Of a DNA stretch of 7,593 nucleotides, positions 1 through 6,753 are shown in pieces. Source of the DNA: Saprospiraceae bacterium (lineage in GTDB: Bacteria; Bacteroidota; Bacteroidia; Chitinophagales; Saprospiraceae). The position numbers and the translations under genes were made by a program. Numbering within the stretch: position 1 is the first letter of the stretch; each line of letters begins with the position of its first letter. Where the stretch lies: NCBI GenBank assembly GCA_947441325.1, contig CANETR010000080.1, positions 1 to 7,593 on the forward strand, in the 5' to 3' direction. The notes beneath the pieces are model-generated. The model had not been told where the DNA came from and searched no databases. It worked only from the letters and a program-made list of their open reading frames with translations.

Positions 1-334
1 AGCAGAAAGTGCAGGTTGCTTCATCCTTATTTATTTTACAAGTGGCTTTATTTAGATTTTTTACTTTTACTTTGGCCTCTTCCTTGGCTGTTTTCATTTC
101 ATCTTCACCCATGCTGCTCAGTGCCATTTCAATAAAAGCAAATAACTGCTTGCTATCCTCAGTGGTAAGATCCTTGGCAGATTCAAATTCAAACTGAACG
201 AAACGTTGCATAAAAGTCAGTGCAACGATTTCAGGCTTTTTCATATTGAGCTTTTTAGCATTCTGTGCATACAAGCTATTGAACGACAAAAAGATTGTAG
301 TTGTAACTAAGATCAATTTCAAATATTTTCTCAT
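1..334 (-). CDS. Small exported protein, NTF2/DUF4878-like (partial, C-terminus off the left edge)
   Basis: The reading frame is open from an ATG at 334-332 down to base 1, giving 111 residues with no stop, so the C-terminus lies outside the window. The first 23 residues form a classic signal peptide: MRKYLK basic start, a hydrophobic core (LILVTTTIFLSF), then an AxA-like LYA site before Gln24. The mature part starts with a helix of the type KKPEIVALTFMQRFVQFEFESAKDL, followed by a Lys/Glu-rich helical stretch and then a short strand-like segment with three cysteines (residues 99, 108 and 111). A Pro-Glu-x-Val helix followed by 'F..F....AK.L.T' resembles the start of small DUF4878/NTF2-like secreted proteins; this is a pattern judgement, not a proven match. 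It is divergent from yicC, with 192 bases between the starts. The Cys residues suggest an extracytoplasmic location with possible disulfides. The function is unknown. Confidence 0.75.
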   Translation of the reverse strand, partial: MRKYLKLILVTTTIFLSFNSLYAQNAKKLNMKKPEIVALTFMQRFVQFEFESAKDLTTEDSKQLFAFIEMALSSMGEDEMKTAKEEAKVKVKNLNKATCKINKDEATCTFC

Positions 335-401
335 AAGAATGGTTTAAACGGGTAAGATATGAAAGGAATCGATTCGCTCAATTCAGGTTATAAAAGTAGC
401 G

Positions 402-409
402 TAATTTTG
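402..409 (+). promoter_or_regulatory. Possible -7 element upstream of yicC
   Basis: TAATTTTG matches the Bacteroidota -7 consensus TAnnTTTG and would give a leader of about 110 bases ahead of yicC. I find no TTG or TTTG at the expected distance upstream, so the match may be chance in this AT-rich spacer. No comparable motif is visible for the divergent minus-strand gene. Confidence 0.25.
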
Positions 410-526
410 TATAATCCAAAAGTTTTAGGGCTATAGTTAATATTTATTGAGACTAAGGGCTTATTTTTACCAATCTAAACTGTTAAGACTTCTTTCAGAT
501 TTAATAATTTAAACTTTATTACAAAC

Positions 527-1405
527 ATGCTGCATTCGATGACTGGCTATGGCCGAATTCAAAAATCTTTTGACAATCATACTGTTACTGTAGAGATTAA
601 AAGTATAAACAGCAAAACTTTCGACCTTCGTGTGAGATTGCCAATGGTTTATCAGTCTAAAGAAATTGAATTGCGACGTTTACTAGGCAATGAACTGATA
701 AGAGGTAAAGTCGATTTTAGTCTGCACTTAAGTGGAACTGCAAATGCAGATTTCAGAATAGACAGCAGTTCCTTCGAGGCATATTTCAATCAACTCAATG
801 AAATTTCGGGAAATCTGGGTTTAGAAAAAAGCGACTTGCTATACACCATTACACGTTTGCCGGGTGTGGTAGTACAAAATGACGCTGATGTAAGTGATGA
901 AGAATGGTCAGAACTAGAAAAACTTATTCTGGAAGCAGTTAAAAAAACAAATGCTTTTCGTGAGCAGGAGGGTATTGTGCTGATGAATGATATGACAATG
1001 AGAATTGATACAATTCTTTCCTTGCTCACACAGGTTGAACCATTTGAAAAAGATCGCATCGAAAAGGTTAGACAACGCATTGCTGGCAATTTTGAACAAT
1101 TTGTTCCCGCGGGTAAAATTGATGAAAATCGTTTCGAACAAGAAATTTTATATTATCTCGATAAATTGGACATTACTGAAGAAAAAACAAGACTTTTACA
1201 ACATTGTAACTTTTTTCAACAGGTTTGTGCCGACAAAAAGGATAGTCTCGATAAAGGGAAAAAATTGAATTTCATTATTCAGGAAATTGGCCGAGAAGTT
1301 AATACGCTGGGCTCAAAAGCGAATTTTGCAGAAATTCAGCGCATTGTTGTAATGATGAAGGACGAAGCCGATAAAATAAAAGAACAACTTGCCAACATTC
1401 TTTAA
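527..1405 (+). CDS. yicC: YicC family protein (endoribonuclease-like)
   Basis: The product is 292 residues, close to the roughly 290 usual for the family. The start gives MLHSMTGYG, the hallmark N-terminus of YicC, so the start is secure. Other family signatures are visible: EIKSINSK and DLRVRLP (residues 23-39) and RGKVD (59-63) in the YicC-like N-terminal domain, REQEG (145-149), then DITEEKTRLLQH (215-226) and KGKKLNFIIQEIGREVNTLG (243-262) in the C-terminal DUF1732 domain. Work on the E. coli member describes it as an endoribonuclease that affects small-RNA turnover; the role in this organism is inferred. It is cytoplasmic, with no signal peptide or membrane segment. It lies 85 bases upstream of gmk on the same strand, a pairing common in Bacteroidota, and the two are probably co-transcribed. 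The spacer before the ATG is A/T-rich with no Shine-Dalgarno sequence. Confidence 0.95.
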   Translation: MLHSMTGYGRIQKSFDNHTVTVEIKSINSKTFDLRVRLPMVYQSKEIELRRLLGNELIRGKVDFSLHLSGTANADFRIDSSSFEAYFNQLNEISGNLGLEKSDLLYTITRLPGVVVQNDADVSDEEWSELEKLILEAVKKTNAFREQEGIVLMNDMTMRIDTILSLLTQVEPFEKDRIEKVRQRIAGNFEQFVPAGKIDENRFEQEILYYLDKLDITEEKTRLLQHCNFFQQVCADKKDSLDKGKKLNFIIQEIGREVNTLGSKANFAEIQRIVVMMKDEADKIKEQLANIL

Positions 1406-1490
1406 TCTTCAACAGTTTATATCGCACAGCCGATTATCAAATAATAATATCTTTATTTTTTGGTATCCAAACAGTACATTAACCAAAAAA

Positions 1491-2108
1491 ATGGGCAGTC
1501 CTAAATTGATTATATTTACAGCGCCATCGGGAGCCGGGAAAACCACTATCGTAAAACATTTGTTAAAAGTAAGAGAAGATCTTGCTTTTTCAATATCGGC
1601 CTGCACCCGTTCGCAACGATATGGTGAGGTAAATGGGCTTGATTACTATTTTCTATCAGTTGAAGAGTTCAAACGAAAAGTTTCGGCCGGTGATTTTGTA
1701 GAATATGAAGAAGTGTATGAAAATCAATTTTATGGGACTTTAAAGGCCGAAATAGAAAGACTCAAAAGTCTTGGGAAAAATGTTATTTTCGATATTGATG
1801 TTAAAGGCGCCGTTAATATCAAGAAATTTTACGGAGAGGAGGCGCTCACAGTTTTTGTTTCTCCTCCCAGTCCCGAGGTACTTTTTGAAAGATTAAAATC
1901 CAGAAAAACAGAGGATGAAGAAAGCTTGAGAAAGCGCATTGCAAGAGCACGGATTGAACTTGGTTACGAAAATAAATTTGATGTTACACTCATAAACAAT
2001 GATCTGGAAACTGCGTTGAATGATGCAGAAATGATTGTTAGTACTTTCCTCAGCGAAGGAGTTGAGGGACTGAAAAAAAACAGATATGGAAACTTCAATC
2101 ACCAATGA
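1491..2108 (+). CDS. gmk: Guanylate kinase
   Basis: This 205-residue enzyme phosphorylates GMP (and dGMP) to the diphosphate using ATP, in the cytoplasm. The P-loop is APSGAGKTT (residues 11-19). The GMP-binding segment is SISACTR followed by R43, GE (45-46) and GLDYYF (49-54). E71 and Y81-G82 (FYGT) and the DIDVKGA strand (101-107) follow, and the lid has R138, R147/R149 and R152/R154. The end of the core has FDVTLINNDLE (163-173). The frame is open further upstream to an ATG at 1389, inside the end of yicC, which would add 34 residues of unrelated sequence. I chose the ATG at 1491 because the kinase fold begins right after it (MGSPKLIIF) and it is preceded by an A-rich stretch typical of starts in this phylum. 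The 3' end overlaps apaG by 23 bases. The usual Pro of the R-x-P-R motif is Gln here (residue 42), with both arginines kept. Confidence 0.96.
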   Translation: MGSPKLIIFTAPSGAGKTTIVKHLLKVREDLAFSISACTRSQRYGEVNGLDYYFLSVEEFKRKVSAGDFVEYEEVYENQFYGTLKAEIERLKSLGKNVIFDIDVKGAVNIKKFYGEEALTVFVSPPSPEVLFERLKSRKTEDEESLRKRIARARIELGYENKFDVTLINNDLETALNDAEMIVSTFLSEGVEGLKKNRYGNFNHQ

Positions 2109-2472
2109 CATAAAAGTATCCGTCGAATCTATCTATCAGCCAAGCTACTCAAAGCCGGTTAAGAATGAGTATGTATTTGCCTATCGTATTACTATCGAAA
2201 ATTTAAGCAACCATACCGTTCAATTGCTTCGCCGCTATTGGCATATATGGGACTCGAACGCGGTAGAAAGAGAAGTGGAAGGAGAGGGTGTTGTTGGCGA
2301 CCAACCGATTTTGAAAGCCGGGCAGAGTTATCAATACGTTTCAGGTTGTCCCTTGGTTACAGATATGGGCACTATGAAAGGATACTTTAAGATGCAAAAA
2401 CCAGATACTGAGGAGTTTTTTGATGTAGAAATTCCTAAATTTCAACTCATTGCGCCCTTTAAGAATAATTGA
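2086..2472 (+). CDS. apaG: ApaG family protein
   Basis: The product is 128 residues, near the roughly 125 of E. coli ApaG, and consists of a single ApaG (FN3-like beta) domain. Family signatures run the whole length: YVFAYRITIENL (29-40), VQLLRRYWHIWDSN (45-58), EVEGEGVVGDQP (63-74), YQYVSGCPL (82-90), GTMKGYF (95-101) and a final IPKF.LIAP strand (116-124). ApaG has been linked genetically to cobalt/magnesium sensitivity and Ap4A metabolism in enterobacteria, but its biochemical activity is not settled. The start lies inside the last codons of gmk, in another frame, which suggests coupled translation. The ATG gives a short polar lead (METSITND) before the conserved beta strand, which fits the family. 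It is the last gene of the plus-strand cluster and is followed by a hairpin terminator. Confidence 0.93.
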   Translation: METSITNDIKVSVESIYQPSYSKPVKNEYVFAYRITIENLSNHTVQLLRRYWHIWDSNAVEREVEGEGVVGDQPILKAGQSYQYVSGCPLVTDMGTMKGYFKMQKPDTEEFFDVEIPKFQLIAPFKNN

Positions 2473-2491
2473 ATTTACACAATAGAAACTT

Positions 2492-2534
2492 AAAAAAAAC
2501 AGCTGCCCGAAAATTAATTCGAGCAGCTCTTTTT
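2492..2534. terminator. Bidirectional Rho-independent terminator between apaG and the response regulator
   Basis: The arms AGCTGC (2501-2506) and GCAGCT (2523-2528) pair perfectly. The stem extends inward through a C/A mismatch with CGA/TCG (2508-2510 with 2519-2521), leaving an 8-base AT loop. A T-run at 2530-2534 follows on the plus strand, and the A-run at 2492-2499 supplies the T-run for the minus strand. It lies 20-30 bases past the apaG stop and past the minus-strand stop at 2557, so it can end both converging units. Confidence 0.85.
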
Positions 2535-2556
2535 AGTTTTAAAGGCAGAATTTGGT

Positions 2557-3282
2557 TTAGGCATCTTCGCCTTCCTTAATTCTTAATTGAAAGCCATTGC
2601 CATGTATGTTTACAATTTCTATATTATCATCATATTTCAGGTATTTGCGCAATTTGGTCACAAATACATCCATACTTCTTGCCGTAAAGTAATTGTCATC
2701 TCCCCAAATTTCTTTCAGCGCCAGACTTCTAGGTAAAATATCGTTGCTATATTGACAAAACATTTTCAGAAGCTCTGCTTCTTTTGGCGAGAGTTTCTCC
2801 TGATGATCAGCACCTTTATCGGTTTTTACACTTAGAATACGCAAAGGATAATTGAAATGATATTTACCTAAGTAAAAATCTTTTGACTCCTGTTTTTGTA
2901 TTTCGGGTTTTAAACTGCGTTTGAGCACCGCCTGAATTCTATACAGCAATTCTTCTGAAGTAAATGGTTTTGATATATAATCATCGGCGCCCAATTTGAA
3001 ACCCTTGATTACATCCTCTTTCATTGTTTTTGCAGTGAGAAAAATGATAGGAACCGTCTGGTTGATTTCTCTTACATCTTTTGCCAATGCAAATCCATCT
3101 TTTTTTGGCATCATTACATCGAAGATACAAAGGTCGAAGAGCTCTTTCTTGAAGGTATCAAAACCCATCTCACCATCAGTTGCAATGGTAACATCATAAT
3201 CATTCATCTCGAGATAAGAACAGAGAACATCTCCAAAATTTCTATCATCTTCAACGAGTAGGATTTTACTTTTAAGACTCAT
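2557..3282 (-). CDS. rprY: OmpR/PhoB-family response regulator, RprY-like
   Basis: This 241-residue DNA-binding response regulator has a receiver domain at residues 5-122 with the acidic pocket E11-D12-D13, the phospho-acceptor D55 (in FDVMMPKKDGF), T83 (FLTAK), and Y102/K105 (DDYISKPF). A linker of about 15 residues follows, then a winged-helix effector domain (about 130-236): LSPKEAELLKMF, a recognition helix around ARSMDVFVTKLRKYL and a wing at IHGNGFQL. All catalytic residues are present, so it should be phosphorylatable. The match to RprY of Bacteroides is strong in the receiver (DVMMPKKDGF.LA, PIIFLTAKT.KED), but the symbol is by resemblance only. The likely partner is the kinase encoded just upstream on the same strand. 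The 172-base gap between them holds repeated motifs and may give it a promoter or operator of its own. Confidence 0.93.
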   Translation of the reverse strand: MSLKSKILLVEDDRNFGDVLCSYLEMNDYDVTIATDGEMGFDTFKKELFDLCIFDVMMPKKDGFALAKDVREINQTVPIIFLTAKTMKEDVIKGFKLGADDYISKPFTSEELLYRIQAVLKRSLKPEIQKQESKDFYLGKYHFNYPLRILSVKTDKGADHQEKLSPKEAELLKMFCQYSNDILPRSLALKEIWGDDNYFTARSMDVFVTKLRKYLKYDDNIEIVNIHGNGFQLRIKEGEDA

Positions 3283-3338
3283 AATTATTATATTTAATTT
3301 AAGGGGACTTAACGCTTAAACTATTAAAACGTAAGTGT

Positions 3339-3403
3339 ATTTACTATTGTGCACTTTTTCTTAACATTTACTATCTAAAAATATGCCGAAATGTAAATGT
3401 TAA
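3339..3403. promoter_or_regulatory. Inverted and direct repeats in the kinase-regulator gap (candidate operator)
   Basis: TTAACATTTAC (3361-3371) and GTAAATGTTAA (3393-3403) form a perfect 11-base inverted repeat around a 21-base spacer. ATTTACTAT occurs twice in direct orientation (3339-3347 and 3366-3374), 27 bases apart, and the inverted GTAAAT begins another 27 bases on (3393). The cluster lies about 57-121 bases upstream of the response-regulator start. No T-run follows the hairpin on the minus strand, so it does not look like a terminator. A binding site for a dimeric regulator, perhaps the adjacent one, is a guess. Confidence 0.4.
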
Positions 3404-3454
3404 AATTTTTTAAGTTTTTTTTAGCAGTTTTTAAAAACTTGAGTTTTAAATCAT

Positions 3455-4984
3455 TTAATCATTTTTGTGTTTTAAAGGAAAGAAAATTGTGAAAGAACTG
3501 CCTTTGCCCGGCTCACTCTTTACATCAATATGTCCCGCATGAGCAGTAACGATTGCTTTAACATAACTCAATCCAAGCCCGAATCCTTTAATGTCATGAA
3601 CGTCACCAGTAGGAACGCGATAAAATTTATCGAAGATATATTTTCTTGCTTCTTTGCTTATGCCAAGTCCCTTGTCTTCGACAATAATTTTAATGCCACC
3701 CGAAGCATCGACAACCTTCAGGTAAATTTCTGGCTTCTCGGGGGAGTATTTGTTGGCATTGTCCAAAAGGTTGAGAATGACATTGGTAAAATGGGTCTCA
3801 TCGGCTTCAATAACAAAATTCTTCGCTTGATAGTCAACATTTAATGAACCGTTTTTCTTTTCGATTTGGAGCGCTATCCTGTCGGCTGCCCTATTAACAA
3901 TATCCAATACATCGATTTCTTCAATGTTGAGTTTGAATTCATTTTTATCGATTCGGGCCATTTGCAATACTTTGCCAACCTGAGAATCCATTCTTTCATT
4001 TTCCTCCTTTATGATATGGATGAATCGCTCTGCTTTTTCGGGTTGCTGCGTTTTGATTAAGTTCCTGATGGCATCGGTTGCAAGTGAAATTGTTGCAATT
4101 GGCGTTTTGAACTCATGGGTCATATTATTTAGGAAATCGGTTTTCATCTCAGATAGTTTTTTCTGATGCAGAATAACATATACTGTGTAATAAAAACCAA
4201 AGATTATTATGCCGGTAAAGAGTAAACTCAAGATTAAGTTCAAAATAATTCCCTGCCATATAAAGGCATCTTTATTTGGGAAATCGATAAAAAGCATTGC
4301 CAGCTGTTCCTGAGAACTAGGGAAAAGGGTAGCCTGATATTTAAAACTCTTGGGCAGTTTATATCTGCTCAGATGTTCCTGTTGAAGTTGATTGGTAAGA
4401 ACAAAAGTATCTTTCTTAATGGAATAAACACCATAGGCATAAGTTGCGGTTATGCCTTTTTGAGTGAGTTCCCTGTGAAGCAGTTTGTCAATCAATTTTA
4501 GGCTAACGCGCTGTTCTATGGGTATGTTTTGTACAATGGTATGATGGGTAAAATAGGTCTTAAAATGTGTCATAAAGGCCTCACTGCTACCTTTTTTCCA
4601 GGTACGTGTCACTTCATTGGCAAAAACCTTTTTTGGAAAACTGTCTTCGGGAACCGGGTTTATTTTTACACTTGAAAATCTGCCACGCAGGCTATCTTTT
4701 TTTAGCAAACTGTGAATCGCCTCTACTTCAACAACTGTTGATATTTCTTTGCCACTGTCCGTTTCAACGGTTAATTTGGGCAGTTTATATCGTTCGGCAG
4801 TCTGTTGAATTTCAAATTGTTCAAGTTTAGACACAACATGATCCAGTGCTGCATGGACATTGTTTTCAAACAGTTCAAGATTTAATTTGTAGGAACTATA
4901 AACCGAATAGAGCTGCAAGCCAAAAATTCCGGCAAGCGCTACACTCATTAGTCCTACAATAAGCCAAAGTTTCTTTTTCGACAT
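3455..4984 (-). CDS. Membrane sensor histidine kinase, RprX-like, no HAMP domain
   Basis: This 509-residue inner-membrane kinase has a first membrane helix at about 6-28, an extracytoplasmic sensor region at about 29-243 without a motif I recognise, and a second helix at about 244-272. It then passes with almost no linker into the dimerisation/phosphotransfer domain; there is no room for a HAMP domain. The H-box is NNMTHEFKTP with H290 as the phospho-acceptor. The catalytic ATP-binding domain shows the N-box NVILNLLDNANKYS (401-414; N405, N409), G1 VEDKGLGIS (435-443), the F-box FDKFYR (451-456) and G2 GFGLGL (467-472). All key residues are intact. The layout resembles RprX of Bacteroides. 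The gene starts 35 bases after the stop of the 480-residue membrane protein, suggesting one transcript, and the response regulator follows downstream. The sensor region is rich in His, Lys and aromatic residues; its signal cannot be told from the sequence. Confidence 0.93.
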   Translation of the reverse strand: MSKKKLWLIVGLMSVALAGIFGLQLYSVYSSYKLNLELFENNVHAALDHVVSKLEQFEIQQTAERYKLPKLTVETDSGKEISTVVEVEAIHSLLKKDSLRGRFSSVKINPVPEDSFPKKVFANEVTRTWKKGSSEAFMTHFKTYFTHHTIVQNIPIEQRVSLKLIDKLLHRELTQKGITATYAYGVYSIKKDTFVLTNQLQQEHLSRYKLPKSFKYQATLFPSSQEQLAMLFIDFPNKDAFIWQGIILNLILSLLFTGIIIFGFYYTVYVILHQKKLSEMKTDFLNNMTHEFKTPIATISLATDAIRNLIKTQQPEKAERFIHIIKEENERMDSQVGKVLQMARIDKNEFKLNIEEIDVLDIVNRAADRIALQIEKKNGSLNVDYQAKNFVIEADETHFTNVILNLLDNANKYSPEKPEIYLKVVDASGGIKIIVEDKGLGISKEARKYIFDKFYRVPTGDVHDIKGFGLGLSYVKAIVTAHAGHIDVKSEPGKGSSFTIFFPLKHKND

Positions 4985-5019
4985 TATATTTCAGTTCTGC
5001 TAATTATTCAAATGAATTA

Positions 5020-6462
5020 TTAAGATTCGAAAACAATTTCGCCCAAATTACTATCGTTTTTCTTTTCATTTCTAAGTTTTTCGATCTCGTCCAATTCAAT
5101 GTCAAGATTTTCAAATTTATAAACAACTTCCCCCTTGTTGTTCACAAAAGAATCGCCCTCTAAATCCAATATAACATCCATCATAACATTTTGGACAAGT
5201 TTAGGATTGAGCTTTTCTTCTTTTGGATGTTGACTGTTGGCAATTTCTGTCAGTTGATTTAAAGTAAATACGGCAGATTGTTCCTGAAAAATTGCCATCA
5301 TTAAACGTTTTCTAATATTGAGTAGGTGTTGTTTTCTTCTTTTTGGAATGAGTAAGAGCCATCTTAGGGCAGGTATCGAGAAAAATATCATTGAATATGC
5401 AAAGGGGAACCAACCAAGAAAAATGCTGAAAAACAAAGAAGCACTACCCGCTATCGCAAGTGGACCCCAAATTACCAAAGAGGATAAAATCAGGTTGAAA
5501 GCATTCATGGCAAATATCCCAAGATCCATCACTGATTTATTTCCAGTTAGTTCATGTTCCGGTTCGTATTCGTCCCAATAATAAATGATAGGAGCGCCTT
5601 GTTTTTTGTCTTTTCTTCTGATTAGCTCTGTGAAATCACCGTAGAGAACTGCTTTGTCGCTAATTTCGGCTTTGCCGTTGAAATTAGCCAGGGCATTAGT
5701 CATAAAATTTTTGGCATCATCTCTCGACCAGCCTGCCAGTGCCTGTATCTCATAAGTGCAGACCAGGCCTTTATTTTCTCGAAGAAAGGAAGCCAGTTCC
5801 TGCATGTTGGCCAAAGGACTTATCTGAACTCTTGGCGGCCCAAAAACAAAGTCGTAAACCGATGCGACGAATCCTTTTTTATCGGCACTATCCCCATCTT
5901 TTTTTGAAAAGGCTGCCAAAACACCTTCTTTCTCCTGATAATGTTTGTAGTTGTAACCGTATCTGTCTTTTTTGCGATAGGTTCGGTTGTAGCCCATGAT
6001 GGTATTCCATTCAAAAATGGACCAAAATATTCGGAACATGAGGTAAATCAGATTACCTGCTCCTTTTGAGCTGTTGTCGTTTTTGCTTCCGGACATTACA
6101 GTGAGGACCACGCCTATTACAATGACAAGAAAAACAACAAAGTAGACAACCAAAAAGGCCGAAATCATAAACTTGTAGAAAACAGTAAAACCACGCCACA
6201 AGAGGTCTAAAAATTGCCCAAAATACTCAGCAAAAGATTTGGCATCTCTTCTCTTTAAATGTGGTCCGAAATCGTAGATAAGATCTCCATTTTCTGTAAC
6301 TTTAAGTTTACAGTCATATTTCTCCATCATTTCTTTAATGCTGTATTCGGTTTCCAAAACCGGAAGGCCCGTTACAGAAGCGGCATCGTTTATAGTAAAC
6401 TGTTTATTTTTTTGAGCATATTTCTCGAGTATCGGGAAATAAGATTTAGCGTCTTTATTCAT
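5020..6462 (-). CDS. Uncharacterised membrane protein with three winged-helix-like segments
   Basis: I do not recognise a named function for this 480-residue protein. The architecture alternates soluble and hydrophobic parts. Segment 1 (about 9-65) has two or three helices, 'FTINDAASVTGLP', ending in a beta-hairpin TENGDLIYDF. A long hydrophobic stretch follows at about 92-123. Next is a Lys/Tyr-rich region with a semi-hydrophobic helix (138-152), and then FVFGPPR (205-211). Segment 2 (about 217-277) has 'KGLVCTYEIQALAGWSRDDA' and ends SDKAVLYGDF. A second hydrophobic region (about 312-372) has room for two helices. Segment 3 (about 385-450) has 'SAVFTLNQLTEIA' and ends NKGEVVYKF, followed by a charged tail. 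All three segments share the pattern helix, (F/V)T-x-x-(E/D/Q)(I/L/A) helix, acidic helix, then a G-x-(V/L)-(I/V/L)-Y-x-F hairpin. There is no signal peptide. It is first in a probable operon with the histidine kinase (35-base gap). The start at 6462 is the only sensible ATG ahead of segment 1. Confidence 0.85.
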   Translation of the reverse strand: MNKDAKSYFPILEKYAQKNKQFTINDAASVTGLPVLETEYSIKEMMEKYDCKLKVTENGDLIYDFGPHLKRRDAKSFAEYFGQFLDLLWRGFTVFYKFMISAFLVVYFVVFLVIVIGVVLTVMSGSKNDNSSKGAGNLIYLMFRIFWSIFEWNTIMGYNRTYRKKDRYGYNYKHYQEKEGVLAAFSKKDGDSADKKGFVASVYDFVFGPPRVQISPLANMQELASFLRENKGLVCTYEIQALAGWSRDDAKNFMTNALANFNGKAEISDKAVLYGDFTELIRRKDKKQGAPIIYYWDEYEPEHELTGNKSVMDLGIFAMNAFNLILSSLVIWGPLAIAGSASLFFSIFLGWFPFAYSMIFFSIPALRWLLLIPKRRKQHLLNIRKRLMMAIFQEQSAVFTLNQLTEIANSQHPKEEKLNPKLVQNVMMDVILDLEGDSFVNNKGEVVYKFENLDIELDEIEKLRNEKKNDSNLGEIVFES

Positions 6463-6531
6463 TAATAAAACTATATTTTGGATTCTAAAGAATAACAGAA
6501 AAGGTAAATAATTGCTAAAATACAGTTTTTT

Positions 6532-6666
6532 AAGCTATGCATAAAATAAATAGCTTGTTTTCTTAAAGCATCTTAATGTTTAAAATTTGAAAATGTTTTT
6601 GAATTGTTTTTGCTTTAATGTTAAAAAAAATTTATTTTTGAAAAGCTATTCGAAATGAAAGCTTTT
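6532..6666. repeat. Short inverted repeats built on AAGCTAT/AAAAGCT in the divergent intergenic region
   Basis: The spacer 6463-6753 (291 bases) holds no gene. It contains AAGCTAT (6532-6538) facing ATAGCTT (6550-6556) across 11 bases, and AAAAGCT (6641-6647) facing AGCTTTT (6660-6666) across 12 bases. A further AAAAGCTA lies at about 6689-6696. The arms are only 7 bases and the region is very AT-rich, so chance is possible. The second pair falls just after the predicted start of transcription of the right-hand gene, where a small hairpin or a regulator could act. Confidence 0.25.
6609..6640 (+). promoter_or_regulatory. Bacteroidota-type promoter for the TPR/PD40 gene
   Basis: TTTG (6609-6612), a 20-base spacer, then TATTTTTG (6633-6640) matches the -33 TTTG and -7 TAnnTTTG elements used by the primary sigma factor of Bacteroidota, at about the expected spacing. 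Transcription would start near 6646-6648, leaving a leader of roughly 107 bases before the ATG at 6754. No equally good motif is seen on the minus strand for the divergent 480-residue gene; the best is a degenerate TATTTTAG at 6522-6515. Confidence 0.55.
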
Positions 6667-6753
6667 ACCGACCCAAATTGCATTAGGAAAAGCTAAAAAT
6701 ATTGTCTTGCTACAGGGAAATAGCCTTTAAAATAACTAGTAAAATATTTCATA

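Noticed and set aside
9..197. Plus-strand open frame of 62 codons at the left edge
   Set aside because: It lies opposite the minus-strand gene that has a signal peptide and a coherent protein; the plus-strand product looks like an antisense shadow.
790..1268. Several open frames on both strands inside yicC
   Set aside because: They overlap a gene with family signatures along its full length and their products are low-complexity shadows.
3426..3439. Palindrome AGTTTTTAAAAACT just past the kinase stop, considered as a terminator
   Set aside because: The stem is all A/T apart from two G-C pairs with no loop, and on the minus strand it is followed by an A-run, not a T-run. It is probably just AT-rich sequence.
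6571..6645. Two similar stretches TTAATGTT(T)AAAA...TTTGAAAA considered as a tandem repeat
   Set aside because: The copies differ in length and composition and consist almost only of A and T, so the likeness is not above what this spacer would give by chance.
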